Part shown: positions 50,765-61,175 of the stretch, piece by piece
How the letters are laid out: each line of letters opens with the position of its first letter
Position numbering within the stretch: position 1 is the stretch's first letter
Source: Deinococcus sp045062605
GTDB taxonomy: Bacteria > Deinococcota > Deinococci > Deinococcales > Deinococcaceae
Length of the DNA stretch: 64,000 nucleotides
NCBI RefSeq assembly: GCF_045062605.1
Contig: NZ_JBJGDW010000009.1
Location: forward strand, 1 to 64,000
Reading direction: 5' to 3'
Notes under the pieces: generated by a model
Database searches by the model: none
Seen by the model: only the letters and a program-made list of their open reading frames with translations
Told to the model about the DNA's origin: nothing
Position numbers and translations under genes: made by a program

Positions 50765-51934
50765 TTACTTCTTCGGCTCGTCGGCCACCTGTCCGGTCAC
50801 GCCGGGGGCCACCCAGGACATGTTATTCAGCTCGGCCACGCTGATGACCTTGCCTGCCCCAACCCGCAGAATGCCGTTGCGGTCCTTGATCGGGCCGGTG
50901 AAGGGATCGAACTTGCCGCCCTTTTCCATCTCGGCTTCCAGGGCCAGCACGCGGTCGTAGACGCTGACCTGCTTGCCGCCCACGGTCATCATTTTCGCCT
51001 TCATCTGCGGTACCCACTTGGGATTGATCGCCATGCCCGGCTGCGCGCCCAGTTCCACGCTGCCGCCGCGCAGCAGGTTCCAGTAATCCACCTTGTCCAG
51101 GTTGCCGATCTTGTAGGTACCGTTATGCACCTTGGTCAGGAAGTCGATGTAAATCTTGTCCCAGTGGACCAGTTGCCCGCTGACGGCGTAATCGGGCGAG
51201 AACTTGTACATCGGCGAGTAGTGCGCGAAGGACGGGACCTTGCGCGCGCCTGCCGCCTGCACCACGGTAGCGGTGTCCTCGGTGAAGGCCAGTGCGCCCG
51301 CACCCTCGCTGATCAGGGCCTCGGCGGCCTCGCGGGCCTTGTTGGGATCGAACCAAGCGTTGATCCACTTGACGCTCACGGTGGCCTTGGGATTCACCGC
51401 GCGCGCGCCCAGCGCAAAGGCGCTGATGTGCCGTTTGAGTTCGGGCACCGGGAAGGCGGCCACGTAGCCCAGCTTGTCGCTCTTGCTGACGGCGGCGGCC
51501 ATCATGCCGTTCAGGTAATAGATCTGGTAGAAATCAGCCATGTAGGTGCCCATGTTTGGCGCACGCTTGAAGCCGCTGGCGTGCATGAACATCACCTTGG
51601 GGTACTTCTTGGCCGCCTCCAGCGTCTGGTCCATGTAGCCGAAGGAGGTGGTGAAGATCACCTGGCAGTTGTCCTTGACCAGTCGGTCGATCACCGGGGT
51701 GGCCTGACCCTCGGGCACGCTTTCCACGTACTTGGTTTCCAGCCAGGGCAGCGCCTTCTCGGTCAGCTTGCGGGCCTCGTCGTGGGCGTAGCTCCAGCCG
51801 ATGTCACCCACCGGACCAACGTAGATGAAGCAGGCTTTGAGTTTGTCCCCGGTCTGGGCCTGGGCGGAGGGACTGCCTGCCACGCTGAACAGGACGATAG
51901 ACAGGGGTAGGGCAGCGAGAAGCGCTTTTTTCAT
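50765..51934 (-). CDS. BMP-family ABC transporter substrate-binding protein
   Basis: Exported binding protein of the Bmp/PnrA family, usually for nucleosides; 389 aa. The signal peptide K-K-A-L-L-A-A-L-P-L-S-I-V-L-F-S-V-A-G-S ends in A-Q-A-Q. Family blocks include V-G-P-V-G-D-I-G-W-S-Y-A-H near residue 30 and F-T-T-S-F-G-Y-M near 85. No lipobox is seen. ATG 51932-51934 is preceded by GGAGGT. The ABC and permease genes are not adjacent. Riboside or other substrate is not decided by the sequence. Confidence 0.88.
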   Translation of the reverse strand: MKKALLAALPLSIVLFSVAGSPSAQAQTGDKLKACFIYVGPVGDIGWSYAHDEARKLTEKALPWLETKYVESVPEGQATPVIDRLVKDNCQVIFTTSFGYMDQTLEAAKKYPKVMFMHASGFKRAPNMGTYMADFYQIYYLNGMMAAAVSKSDKLGYVAAFPVPELKRHISAFALGARAVNPKATVSVKWINAWFDPNKAREAAEALISEGAGALAFTEDTATVVQAAGARKVPSFAHYSPMYKFSPDYAVSGQLVHWDKIYIDFLTKVHNGTYKIGNLDKVDYWNLLRGGSVELGAQPGMAINPKWVPQMKAKMMTVGGKQVSVYDRVLALEAEMEKGGKFDPFTGPIKDRNGILRVGAGKVISVAELNNMSWVAPGVTGQVADEPKK

Positions 51935-52216
51935 GGGTGAACCTCCGGTAAAGACCACGTGGACAGGCTCTCATTGTGCCTGAATCCTGACCAGGGTGGA
52001 TGAATGGGCGTCTAGCTGCGTGTGGGCACACCGTTTCGCGTCCCGGCACTTGCGACCACAACACCAAATGAAGTATTCACGCCGCCTTCAGGTTTGACCA
52101 GTGCTTTTCCCCACTTCGCAAAATCTGTGACGGTTCATTGAACCGATGTCGCGCAAACTGCGTATAGATGTACAGAGCAGGTCCACACAGCCGTATTCAA
52201 CCGAGGAGGCCCACCC

Positions 52217-53227
<1,011 letters not shown>

Positions 53228-53229
53228 GC

Positions 53230-53919
53230 ATGAGTACCGGAGACGCCCGCACATCCGCGCCAGCGGCGAAAGCCCCGGCCAGGGGTTCGTATCAGCCCAA
53301 GCGCAAGGCCGCGTCGCTGGGCTGGCTGGTCCCTGCCGTCGCGGTGGGCGGTCTGCTGCCCGTGGCGGTCATGCTGTGGGACGCCTACACCGGGGCGCTG
53401 GGCGCAAACCCCATTCAGCGGGCCACCCTCCAGACCGGACTGCTGACGCTGACGCTGCTGGTGGCCTCGCTGGCCTGCACACCGCTGCGGCTGCTGACCG
53501 GCTGGAAGTGGCCCGCACGCATCCGCAAGTCGCTGGGGCTGCTGGCCTTCGGGTACGCCGTGCTGCACTTCCTGATCTACCTGTTCGATCACGGCTTCAG
53601 CCTGGGCGTGATGTTCGACGACGTGCTGAAACGGCCGTTCGTGACGGTGGGCTTCACGGCGCTGCTGCTGCTGGTGCCGCTGGCCCTCACGAGCGGCAAG
53701 AACTCGGTCAAGAAGCTGGGCTTTCAGAAGTGGACCCGGCTGCATCAACTGGTGTATCTGGCCGTCGCCTTCGGGGCGCTGCACTACTACTGGGGCGTCA
53801 AGAAAGACCATGTGCCGCCACTGATCTACGTGGGTGTCATCGCCGTACTCTTTGCGATGCGGTTCATCAAGCGCAAGCCGACAAAGAAAACCGGGGCAGG
53901 GAAAATCAACCCGGCTTGA
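53230..53919 (+). CDS. msrQ: MsrQ heme-binding membrane subunit of the MsrPQ system
   Basis: Six-helix heme b protein passing electrons from the quinone pool or a flavin reductase to MsrP, 229 aa. The heme-ligand His lie in Y-A-V-L-H-F-L-I-Y, R-L-H-Q-L-V-Y and A-L-H-Y-Y-W. The C-terminal Lys-rich tail is cytoplasmic. The gene begins 2 bp after the msrP stop and ends at a strong terminator. The first 30 residues are hydrophilic and not conserved. Confidence 0.9.
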   Translation: MSTGDARTSAPAAKAPARGSYQPKRKAASLGWLVPAVAVGGLLPVAVMLWDAYTGALGANPIQRATLQTGLLTLTLLVASLACTPLRLLTGWKWPARIRKSLGLLAFGYAVLHFLIYLFDHGFSLGVMFDDVLKRPFVTVGFTALLLLVPLALTSGKNSVKKLGFQKWTRLHQLVYLAVAFGALHYYWGVKKDHVPPLIYVGVIAVLFAMRFIKRKPTKKTGAGKINPA

Positions 53920-53933
53920 ACCCATACCACTGA

Positions 53934-53974
53934 GCCGCGCCGCCTCTCCAGACTGGAAGGCGGCGCGGCTTTTT
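53934..53974 (+). terminator. Rho-independent terminator of msrPQ
   Basis: A 12-bp GC-rich stem (53,934-53,945 with 53,958-53,969) is followed by five T bases. Confidence 0.9.
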
Positions 53975-54091
53975 GCTGCGTTGAGGCGGACGAATTGAAC
54001 CCGGCCTCTCTCCAGACGCGTAGTGAAACCAAAGGCCCGCCCCTCCAGCCCAGGCGAGGCGGTGCGGGGTCTTCCCCGTGAGGTGTCCACT

Positions 54092-54622
54092 ATGAAACGC
54101 ACACTGCTGCTCTGCACTGCCCTGACCCTGCTGACCTCCGCCTGCGCGGTCACGTCCGGCACCGCTCCCCCGGCGCTGACTGGCGGCCCCTGGCTGAACA
54201 CCGCCTCACAGGCCGCTGGCCCCACGCTGGCCGACCTGCGCGGAAAAGTGGTCATCGTCAATTTCTGGGTGTACTCGTGCATCAACTGCCACAACAGCCT
54301 GCCCACCCTCAAATCCTGGTACAGCAAGTACAGGGATCAGGGGCTGGAAATCGTCGGCATCCACACCCCTGAATTCGAGTCGGACAAGCCCACCGCGAAC
54401 GTGATCGCGTCCCTGAAAGACGACGGCGTGACGTGGCCGATCTTGCAGGACAACGACTCTAAAAACTGGCGGGCGTGGCAGAACCAGGCGTGGCCCACCT
54501 TCTACCTGATTGACCGCGCGGGCAAGGTCCGCAGCATCCACCGGGGCGAGATCAGCAGCCGCTTTCCGCAAGCGATTCCGGGCCTGGAAGCCACGGTCAA
54601 GAGCCTGCTGGCCGAGAAGTGA
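54092..54622 (+). CDS. TlpA-like thioredoxin-fold lipoprotein
   Basis: Exported thiol oxidoreductase, 176 aa. Lipoprotein signal L-L-T-S-A-C near residue 14, then a thioredoxin fold with the active-site C-x-x-C in Y-S-C-I-N-C-H (about residues 63-68), cis-Pro in A-W-P-T-F-Y and L-I-D-R-A-G-K. It resembles DipZ/redoxin-domain proteins that have a long loop after the C-x-x-C. GAGGTG lies before ATG 54092. The next gene, which overlaps its stop, encodes another small exported thiol protein. Confidence 0.85.
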   Translation: MKRTLLLCTALTLLTSACAVTSGTAPPALTGGPWLNTASQAAGPTLADLRGKVVIVNFWVYSCINCHNSLPTLKSWYSKYRDQGLEIVGIHTPEFESDKPTANVIASLKDDGVTWPILQDNDSKNWRAWQNQAWPTFYLIDRAGKVRSIHRGEISSRFPQAIPGLEATVKSLLAEK

Positions 54623-55002
54623 TGCTGCTGGCGGCGCTGGCCCTGGCAGCGGCTCCCACGCCTGCACCCCGGCTCACAGTGAATTTTGTGACCCCACCAG
54701 AGATCCATTTCAACCGGCGCGGCGATTCCACGGTAACGGTGATGGCCGGAAAAGACGACAAAAACATGTCTCTGGACGGCGTGCCCGATCCCGCAGACCC
54801 GGACAATGTGTACCTGAGCCTGAAGCCGATCACGCTGGCCTTCGATAAAAAGTTTGGCGGCACGGTCCACCTGAAAGCGCGACTGTTCCTGTGCGACGCG
54901 CGAAACGGCGTCTGCATGGTGCAGGAACTGGAAAAGCAGGTCCGGCTCCGGCCAGGGCAGCAGTTTGCTCTGGAATGGAAAGTGGGCACGGAGAGCCGTT
55001 AG
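54622..55002 (+). CDS. Small exported protein with Cys pair (DsbD N-terminal-like)
   Basis: 126 aa. A short Ala/Leu-rich signal-like N-terminus (M-L-L-A-A-L-A-L-A-A-A-P) precedes an immunoglobulin-like beta domain with R-L-F-L-C-D-A-R-N-G-V-C near the end. Two Cys at that position recall the DsbD alpha domain. ATG 54622 shares a base with the preceding TGA (TGATG); GTG 54619 is an alternative. It is probably an electron-transfer partner of the preceding lipoprotein, but the family call is weak. Confidence 0.6.
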   Translation: MLLAALALAAAPTPAPRLTVNFVTPPEIHFNRRGDSTVTVMAGKDDKNMSLDGVPDPADPDNVYLSLKPITLAFDKKFGGTVHLKARLFLCDARNGVCMVQELEKQVRLRPGQQFALEWKVGTESR

Positions 55003-55060
55003 GGCCGCACCCCCTCCGGCGAACGTTCCGCCACCCCCGACTCCCCTTGCACGAGTGCGC

Positions 55061-55066
55061 GATAAT
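55061..55066 (+). promoter_or_regulatory. -10 box of ilvE
   Basis: GATAAT ends 6 nt before ATG 55073, one base from TANNNT but in the leaderless position. Confidence 0.5.
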
Positions 55067-55072
55067 CGGGGC

Positions 55073-56137
55073 ATGACGCAAACTGCCCCGAAAGCCGCCC
55101 CCGACATCGCCCCGGATATCGACTGGGCCACCCTCGGCTTCAGCTATATCCGCACCGATCTGCGTTACCTGTCGCACTGGAAAGACGGCGCGTGGGATGC
55201 GGGGACGCTGACCGAGGACAACGTGCTGCACATCGCGGAGGGCAGCACGGCCATTCATTACGGGCAGCAGTGCTTCGAGGGCCTCAAGGCGTACCGCTGC
55301 AAAGACGGCACCGTCAACGTCTTCCGCCCGGACCAGAACGCCGCCCGCATGCGCCGCAGTTGCCGCCGCGTGCTGATGCCCGAGATCAGTGATGAGCAAT
55401 TCATCGACGCGGTCACGCAGGTGGTCAAAGCCAATGAGCGCTTTATCCCGCCCTACGGCACGGGCGGCTCGCTGTACCTGCGCCCCTTCGTGATCGGCGT
55501 GGGTGACAACATCGGCGTGCGGACGGCCCCGGAATTCATCTTCGGCGTGTTCTGCGTGCCGGTGGGGCCGTACTTCAAGGGCGGGCTGACCCCGCAGAAC
55601 TTTCTGGTGTCGGGCTATGACCGCGCCGCGCCGCACGGCACCGGGGCGGCCAAGGTGGGCGGCAATTACGCCGCCAGCCTGATGCCGGGCCAGCAGGCCA
55701 AGGACACTGTGATCGACGGACATCACTTCGCCGACGCCCTGTATCTGGACCCCGAAACCCACACCAAAATCGAGGAGGTGGGCGCGGCCAACTTCTTCGC
55801 GGTCACGCAGGACGGGCGCTTCGTGACGCCCAAATCGCCCAGCATTCTGGAGAGCATCACCAAGTACAGCCTGCTGTGGCTGGCCGAACATCGCCTGAAC
55901 ATGCCGGTGGAGGAAGGCGACGTGTTCATCGACGCGCTGGACGGGTACACCGAGGCAGGCGCGTGCGGTACGGCAGCCGTCATCACCCCTATCGGCGGCA
56001 TCCAGAATGGCGACACCTTCCACGTCTTCCACAGCGAGACCGAGGCCGGACCCGTGACGCGCCGCCTGTACGACGAGCTGGTGGGCATCCAGTACGGCGA
56101 CGTGACTGCCCCGGACGGCTGGATCGTGAAGGTTTGA
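55073..56137 (+). CDS. ilvE: Branched-chain amino acid aminotransferase
   Basis: PLP enzyme transaminating Leu, Ile and Val with 2-oxoglutarate, 354 aa. The PLP Lys lies in A-A-K-V-G-G-N-Y-A-A-S. Other family blocks are H-Y-G-Q-Q-C-F-E-G-L-K-A-Y-R, R-P-F-V-I-G-V-G, and E-A-G-A-C-G-T-A-A-V near the C-terminus. This is the longer eukaryote-like BCAT subtype. No SD is seen; the start has a near-leaderless -10 box. It precedes glgB, with which it has no evident link. Confidence 0.93.
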   Translation: MTQTAPKAAPDIAPDIDWATLGFSYIRTDLRYLSHWKDGAWDAGTLTEDNVLHIAEGSTAIHYGQQCFEGLKAYRCKDGTVNVFRPDQNAARMRRSCRRVLMPEISDEQFIDAVTQVVKANERFIPPYGTGGSLYLRPFVIGVGDNIGVRTAPEFIFGVFCVPVGPYFKGGLTPQNFLVSGYDRAAPHGTGAAKVGGNYAASLMPGQQAKDTVIDGHHFADALYLDPETHTKIEEVGAANFFAVTQDGRFVTPKSPSILESITKYSLLWLAEHRLNMPVEEGDVFIDALDGYTEAGACGTAAVITPIGGIQNGDTFHVFHSETEAGPVTRRLYDELVGIQYGDVTAPDGWIVKV

Positions 56138-56233
56138 GCTAGAGGACTGAATTTGCCGCGCAGGGCGTGGATTTTGCAGACACTGTTGCCGCCGTGATCT
56201 GTACCGGCCCCGGCTCCGGCCACCGGACCCCGC

Positions 56234-56239
56234 TAGACT
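56234..56239 (+). promoter_or_regulatory. Leaderless -10 box of glgB
   Basis: TAGACT ends 6 nt before ATG 56246. Confidence 0.65.
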
Positions 56240-56245
56240 CCGGCC

Positions 56246-58822
56246 ATGACTTCCCCGCTTCCTCTCGATCACGAACATCTTCAAAAACTGGCGACGGCTG
56301 ATCTGGTGCGGCCCGATCAGATGCTGGGCGCGCATTCCACGGTGCAGGACGGCGTGGAGGGTGTGCGCTTTGCCGTGTGGGCACCCAATGCCACCCATGT
56401 CAGCGTGGTGGGCGATTTCAACGGCTGGAACGGTTTCGACAATGCCCTGAACCGGCTGGACTTCGGTTGCTGGGGCATCTTCGTGCCCGCCGCCCGCCAC
56501 GGTCAGCGCTACAAGTTCCGTATCACCGGTCAGCACGGCCAGACCCAGGACAAGATGGACCCCTATGGCACCTACTTCGAGACCCGCCCGGCCACCGGAA
56601 GCATCATCTGGGACGGAGCTTATGACTGGAAAGACGGCGAATGGATGGCGGGGCGTTCGGCGGGTTTTGACCGGCCCGTCAGCATCTACGAGTGCCACGC
56701 CCCGAGCTGGGGCAAGCGCGACGACGGCTGGTTCCTGAATTACCGCGAGCTGGCGCACCGACTGGGCGATTACGTGACCTACATGGGCTACACGCATGTG
56801 GAGTTGCTGGGCGTCATGGAGCATCCCTTCGACGGTTCGTGGGGTTATCAGGTCACCGGCTACTACGCGCCAACCAGCCGCATGGGCAACCCCGAGGACT
56901 TCAAGTATCTGGTGGACCATCTGCACGGCCTCGGTCTGGGCGTCATTCTGGACTGGGTGCCGGGCCACTTCCCCACCGATCCGGCGGGGCTGGCCAGTTT
57001 CGACGGCGGCCCGCTGTTCGAGTACGCCGACCCGCGCAAGGGCTTTCATCAGGACTGGAACACCCTGATCTTCGACTATGGGCGCAACGAGGTGCTGATG
57101 TTCCTGATCGGCAGCGCCGTCAAGTGGCTCCAGGACTTCCACATCGACGGCCTGCGGGTGGACGCGGTGGCCTCCATGCTGTATCTGGACTTCTCGCGCA
57201 CCGAGTGGATTCCCAACATTCACGGCGGGCGCGAGAATCTGGAGGCGATTGCCTTCCTGAAGCGGCTGAACGAGGTGGCGCACCACATGGCCCCCGGCGT
57301 GATGATGATCGCCGAGGAAAGCACCTCCTTTCCCGGCGTCACCACGCCCGCCCCCTTCGGCCTGGGCTTCGATTACAAGTGGGCGATGGGCTGGATGAAC
57401 GACAACCTGGGGTATTTCAAGGAAGACCCTCTGTGGCGGGCGCACCACCACCATGCCCTGACCTTCTTCAACGCCTACCGCACCAGCGAGAATTACGTGC
57501 TGGCGATCAGCCACGACGAAGTGGTCCATCTGAAAAAGAGCATGGTCATGAAGATGCCCGGCGAGTGGTACGCCCAGCGCGCCCAGTACCGCGCCTTCCT
57601 GAGCCTGATGTGGACCACCCCCGGCAAGAAACTGCTGTTCATGGGCCAGGAGTTCGGCCAGTCCACCGAGTGGAACCACGACGCCGAGTTGCCGTGGTAC
57701 ATGGCCGATCAGCCCGACCACCGGGGCATCATGGACTTGGTGCGCCGCCTGAACGAGTTGTACGTTCACCGCGCCGACTGGCATGTCGCCGACACCCGCG
57801 AGGACGGCATGCTGTGGATCAGCGCCGACGACGCCGAACACAGCGTCTACGCTTACCTGCGCCGCAATCCGGGCGGGCCGGAGTGGAGCCTGATCGTCGC
57901 CAACCTGACCCCTGTATACCGTGACCTCTACCCCATCGGCGTGCCGCAGGGCGGCGACTACCGCCTGCTGCTGTCCACCGACGATGGCGAGTATGGCGGC
58001 TTCGGCACCCAGCAGCCCGATCTGACGGCGAAATCTGAGGGCTGGAACGGCCAGACCCACCACCTGCGCCTGAACCTGCCCCCCAACAGCGTGCTGGTGC
58101 TGGAGCCGGAGTCGTGGCTGTCACCTGCCGAACTCGCCGGAGTCGGGGACGTGACCGGGGAAGCCCAGCAGCAGGGAGCCAGCCCGTCTCAGAATTCCGA
58201 GCGCGAGTGGGTGGGCGGTGCGTCCACCGAGGCACAGGCCAGGGCCGAGCAGAGCAGCGCCGCACAGGCCGACGCCGCCGGGGCACCCTTCCTTCACCCG
58301 GAGGAGGCCCGCGATCTCACGCCCCCGGCGGCTGAGCGCGAGTGGGTGGGCGGGTCCGCCGCATCAGAAGCGGACGCCGGAGCCGGGAGCGAAGGCGCGG
58401 ACGCGGCCTCCACCCCCGAACTCTCCGGCGAGGGGCGGCTGTCCAAAGGGAGCGGCGAGACCACGCCCACCCCGGAACATCTGGCCGATCCGGTGGAGCT
58501 GGAGTCCACCCGTACCCTGACCGCGCGGGCCAGCCGCAAGGTGACTGAACCGGCAGAGGCGGAAGCTCCCAAAACGCCCAAGCCCAGGGCCAGCCGCGCG
58601 AAAAAGCCCACAGCCGAAACGGAATCTGTTTCAGACGGCAGCGAACCCGCCAAACCCAAGCGGACGCGCAAACCCAAGGCCGCCGAGCTGAACGCGGACG
58701 GCACGCCTGTCGAGGCCAAACCCGCCCCCAAGCCCCGCAAATCCAGGGCCAAGAAAGCGGCGGAAGGCGAGGAAGCTCCAGCCCAGGCCGCTTCCAATCA
58801 GGACACGCCCGCTGAAGAATGA
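56246..58822 (+). CDS. glgB: 1,4-alpha-glucan branching enzyme with long disordered tail
   Basis: Introduces alpha-1,6 branches into glycogen. The enzyme proper covers about residues 1-623: CBM48 (R-F-A-V-W-A-P-N-A, G-D-F-N-G-W), then the GH13 barrel with nucleophile Asp in G-L-R-V-D-A-V-A-S, acid Glu in I-A-E-E-S-T, and S-H-D-E-V-V-H. Residues 624-858 form a tail unlike any GlgB: an acidic Ala/Glu/Gly half containing two copies of E-R-E-W-V-G-G, then a basic Lys/Pro/Ala half with repeated P-R-x-S-R-A-K-K like histone H1 tails. It is in frame and has the local codon bias, so it is not a misassembled join. The next gene overlaps by ATGA. Confidence 0.93.
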   Translation: MTSPLPLDHEHLQKLATADLVRPDQMLGAHSTVQDGVEGVRFAVWAPNATHVSVVGDFNGWNGFDNALNRLDFGCWGIFVPAARHGQRYKFRITGQHGQTQDKMDPYGTYFETRPATGSIIWDGAYDWKDGEWMAGRSAGFDRPVSIYECHAPSWGKRDDGWFLNYRELAHRLGDYVTYMGYTHVELLGVMEHPFDGSWGYQVTGYYAPTSRMGNPEDFKYLVDHLHGLGLGVILDWVPGHFPTDPAGLASFDGGPLFEYADPRKGFHQDWNTLIFDYGRNEVLMFLIGSAVKWLQDFHIDGLRVDAVASMLYLDFSRTEWIPNIHGGRENLEAIAFLKRLNEVAHHMAPGVMMIAEESTSFPGVTTPAPFGLGFDYKWAMGWMNDNLGYFKEDPLWRAHHHHALTFFNAYRTSENYVLAISHDEVVHLKKSMVMKMPGEWYAQRAQYRAFLSLMWTTPGKKLLFMGQEFGQSTEWNHDAELPWYMADQPDHRGIMDLVRRLNELYVHRADWHVADTREDGMLWISADDAEHSVYAYLRRNPGGPEWSLIVANLTPVYRDLYPIGVPQGGDYRLLLSTDDGEYGGFGTQQPDLTAKSEGWNGQTHHLRLNLPPNSVLVLEPESWLSPAELAGVGDVTGEAQQQGASPSQNSEREWVGGASTEAQARAEQSSAAQADAAGAPFLHPEEARDLTPPAAEREWVGGSAASEADAGAGSEGADAASTPELSGEGRLSKGSGETTPTPEHLADPVELESTRTLTARASRKVTEPAEAEAPKTPKPRASRAKKPTAETESVSDGSEPAKPKRTRKPKAAELNADGTPVEAKPAPKPRKSRAKKAAEGEEAPAQAASNQDTPAEE

Positions 58823-59085
58823 CCAATCCCCGGCCCACCCCTGATGCCCTGACCATCGTCAGCTTTGCCCTGCTGGGCGTGCTGGCGGTGCTGCTAGTCA
58901 TTCCGCTGGTGACTGGTGGGCCGCCGCCCAGCCCTTACCTGATCGCTGGGCTGCTGCTGGTGCGGCTGGGGGTGCAATTTCTGCGCTCTCGCCGAGACGA
59001 GCGGCTGCGGCGGCCTGCCAGTTGGGCCTTCGATCTGTTGCTGATCGGCCTGATCTTCTATGTGGCGGCCAACCAACCGGGGTAA
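58819..59085 (+). CDS. Small membrane protein coupled to glgB
   Basis: 88 aa with three hydrophobic helices (about residues 12-34, 40-55 and 66-84), the last two separated by a basic loop R-S-R-R-D-E-R-L-R-R. No family is recognised. The ATG overlaps the glgB stop, so the two are coupled. It might anchor or be unrelated to the glucan enzyme. Confidence 0.6.
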   Translation: MTNPRPTPDALTIVSFALLGVLAVLLVIPLVTGGPPPSPYLIAGLLLVRLGVQFLRSRRDERLRRPASWAFDLLLIGLIFYVAANQPG

Positions 59086-59132
59086 AAAACCCGTAGAAGC
59101 GGGAGGGCTGAGGAAATCGCCATCTCAACACA

Positions 59133-59171
59133 ATGGAAATGGACGCCATGTGGATCGGCGTCCATTTCCAT
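59133..59171. terminator. Perfect 15-bp inverted repeat between convergent genes
   Basis: ATGGAAATGGACGCC (59,133) pairs with GGCGTCCATTTCCAT (59,157) across 9 bases. It probably ends transcription in both directions; T-tracts are weak. Confidence 0.6.
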
Positions 59172-59255
59172 TCCTCCCAGGTTGGCGGCAGGTGTGACGG
59201 CAAGCAGAAAGCGAAGCCGTCAAAAGCAGGATGGCCGGGGAAAATCCGTCCCGGT

Positions 59256-59711
59256 CTACAGTTCCTTCAGCTTGGCCAGCACCGCTTCCGGGCGCACGGT
59301 GTACTCGCCCGCCTGGGCCTCAATGTGCTGGAAACGCACCACGCCGCCCTTGTCGATCAGAAACACGGCGCGTCCGCTGATGCCACGCTCGTCGATGGCG
59401 ACGCCGTACTGCCGCGCCACGCTCAGGTTCATGTCCGAGAGCAGCGGAACCTCGATGCCATATTCGGCGGCCCAGGCGCGGTGGGCGTGGACGGAATCAC
59501 GGTTGACGCCTAGCACTGCCGCCCCGGCCTCGGCGAAGTCGTCCTGCCGCCCGGAGTATTCGGGGAGTTGCATGCTGCACACCGGGCTGAAATCCAGGGG
59601 GTAAAAGACCAGCACGACATTCTGATGACCCTGATAACTGCTGAGGGTCACGGTTTCCCCGGTATGGGCGGGCAGGGTGAAATCGGGGGCAGGCTGTCCG
59701 ACAAGGCTCAT
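59256..59711 (-). CDS. Peroxiredoxin (Bcp/AhpC-TSA family)
   Basis: Thiol peroxidase of 151 aa. The peroxidatic Cys45 lies in Y-P-L-D-F-S-P-V-C, where Ser replaces the usual Thr in P-x-x-x-T-x-x-C, a known variant. The Arg needed for activity is probably in S-V-A-R-Q-Y-G. F-L-I-D-K-G-G-V-V-R-F is typical. There is no second Cys, so it is a 1-Cys type or uses a partner thiol. A leaderless promoter is present. Confidence 0.88.
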   Translation of the reverse strand: MSLVGQPAPDFTLPAHTGETVTLSSYQGHQNVVLVFYPLDFSPVCSMQLPEYSGRQDDFAEAGAAVLGVNRDSVHAHRAWAAEYGIEVPLLSDMNLSVARQYGVAIDERGISGRAVFLIDKGGVVRFQHIEAQAGEYTVRPEAVLAKLKEL

Positions 59712-59718
59712 GCCGGGC

Positions 59719-59724
59719 AGTTTA
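59719..59724 (-). promoter_or_regulatory. Leaderless -10 box of the peroxiredoxin gene
   Basis: TAAACT on the minus strand ends 7 nt before ATG 59711. Confidence 0.6.
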
Positions 59725-59976
59725 CGCGCTGAGATGTGCAGCGAACGGCAGTCATCCAGTTCGGCCCATTTGGCCCCCAGATCAATTGAACCGCGTCCCA
59801 GATCAGAAGAATGTCAGGCGCGGCGGGCTAGGGTAGGTTCATACCGTCCCCAACCCGGCCCCAGTCTGCCAGCCTCAACCTGAACGCCCCAATCCCAGCA
59901 GACGGGCAATGGGAACGGCCCCGACAGTCCCACATCACCCCCACGTTTTTGCGGGTGACCCAAGGAGGAACCCCCA

Positions 59977-61083
<1,107 letters not shown>

Positions 61084-61101
61084 GCGCGAGGCTGAAAAGA
61101 C

Positions 61102-61128
61102 AGGCCCTGGCTTCGGCTGGGCCTTTTT
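61102..61128 (+). terminator. Rho-independent terminator of the desaturase gene
   Basis: AGGCCC pairs with GGGCCT across 11 bases, followed by TTTT. Confidence 0.8.
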
Positions 61129-61162
61129 GCTGTCTCTTACGCCGTGTGATACGCATCTGTTC

Positions 61163-61168
61163 TACCCT
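61163..61168 (+). promoter_or_regulatory. Leaderless -10 box of chrA
   Basis: TACCCT ends 7 nt before ATG 61176 and selects that ATG over an upstream in-frame codon. Confidence 0.6.
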
Positions 61169-61175
61169 GTCTCCC

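Noticed and set aside
54830..58063. 1077-codon open frame on the minus strand opposite ilvE and glgB
   Set aside because: It is the antisense of well-recognised genes, is rich in His, Gln, Val and Arg as expected from GC-biased codons read backwards, and matches no family.
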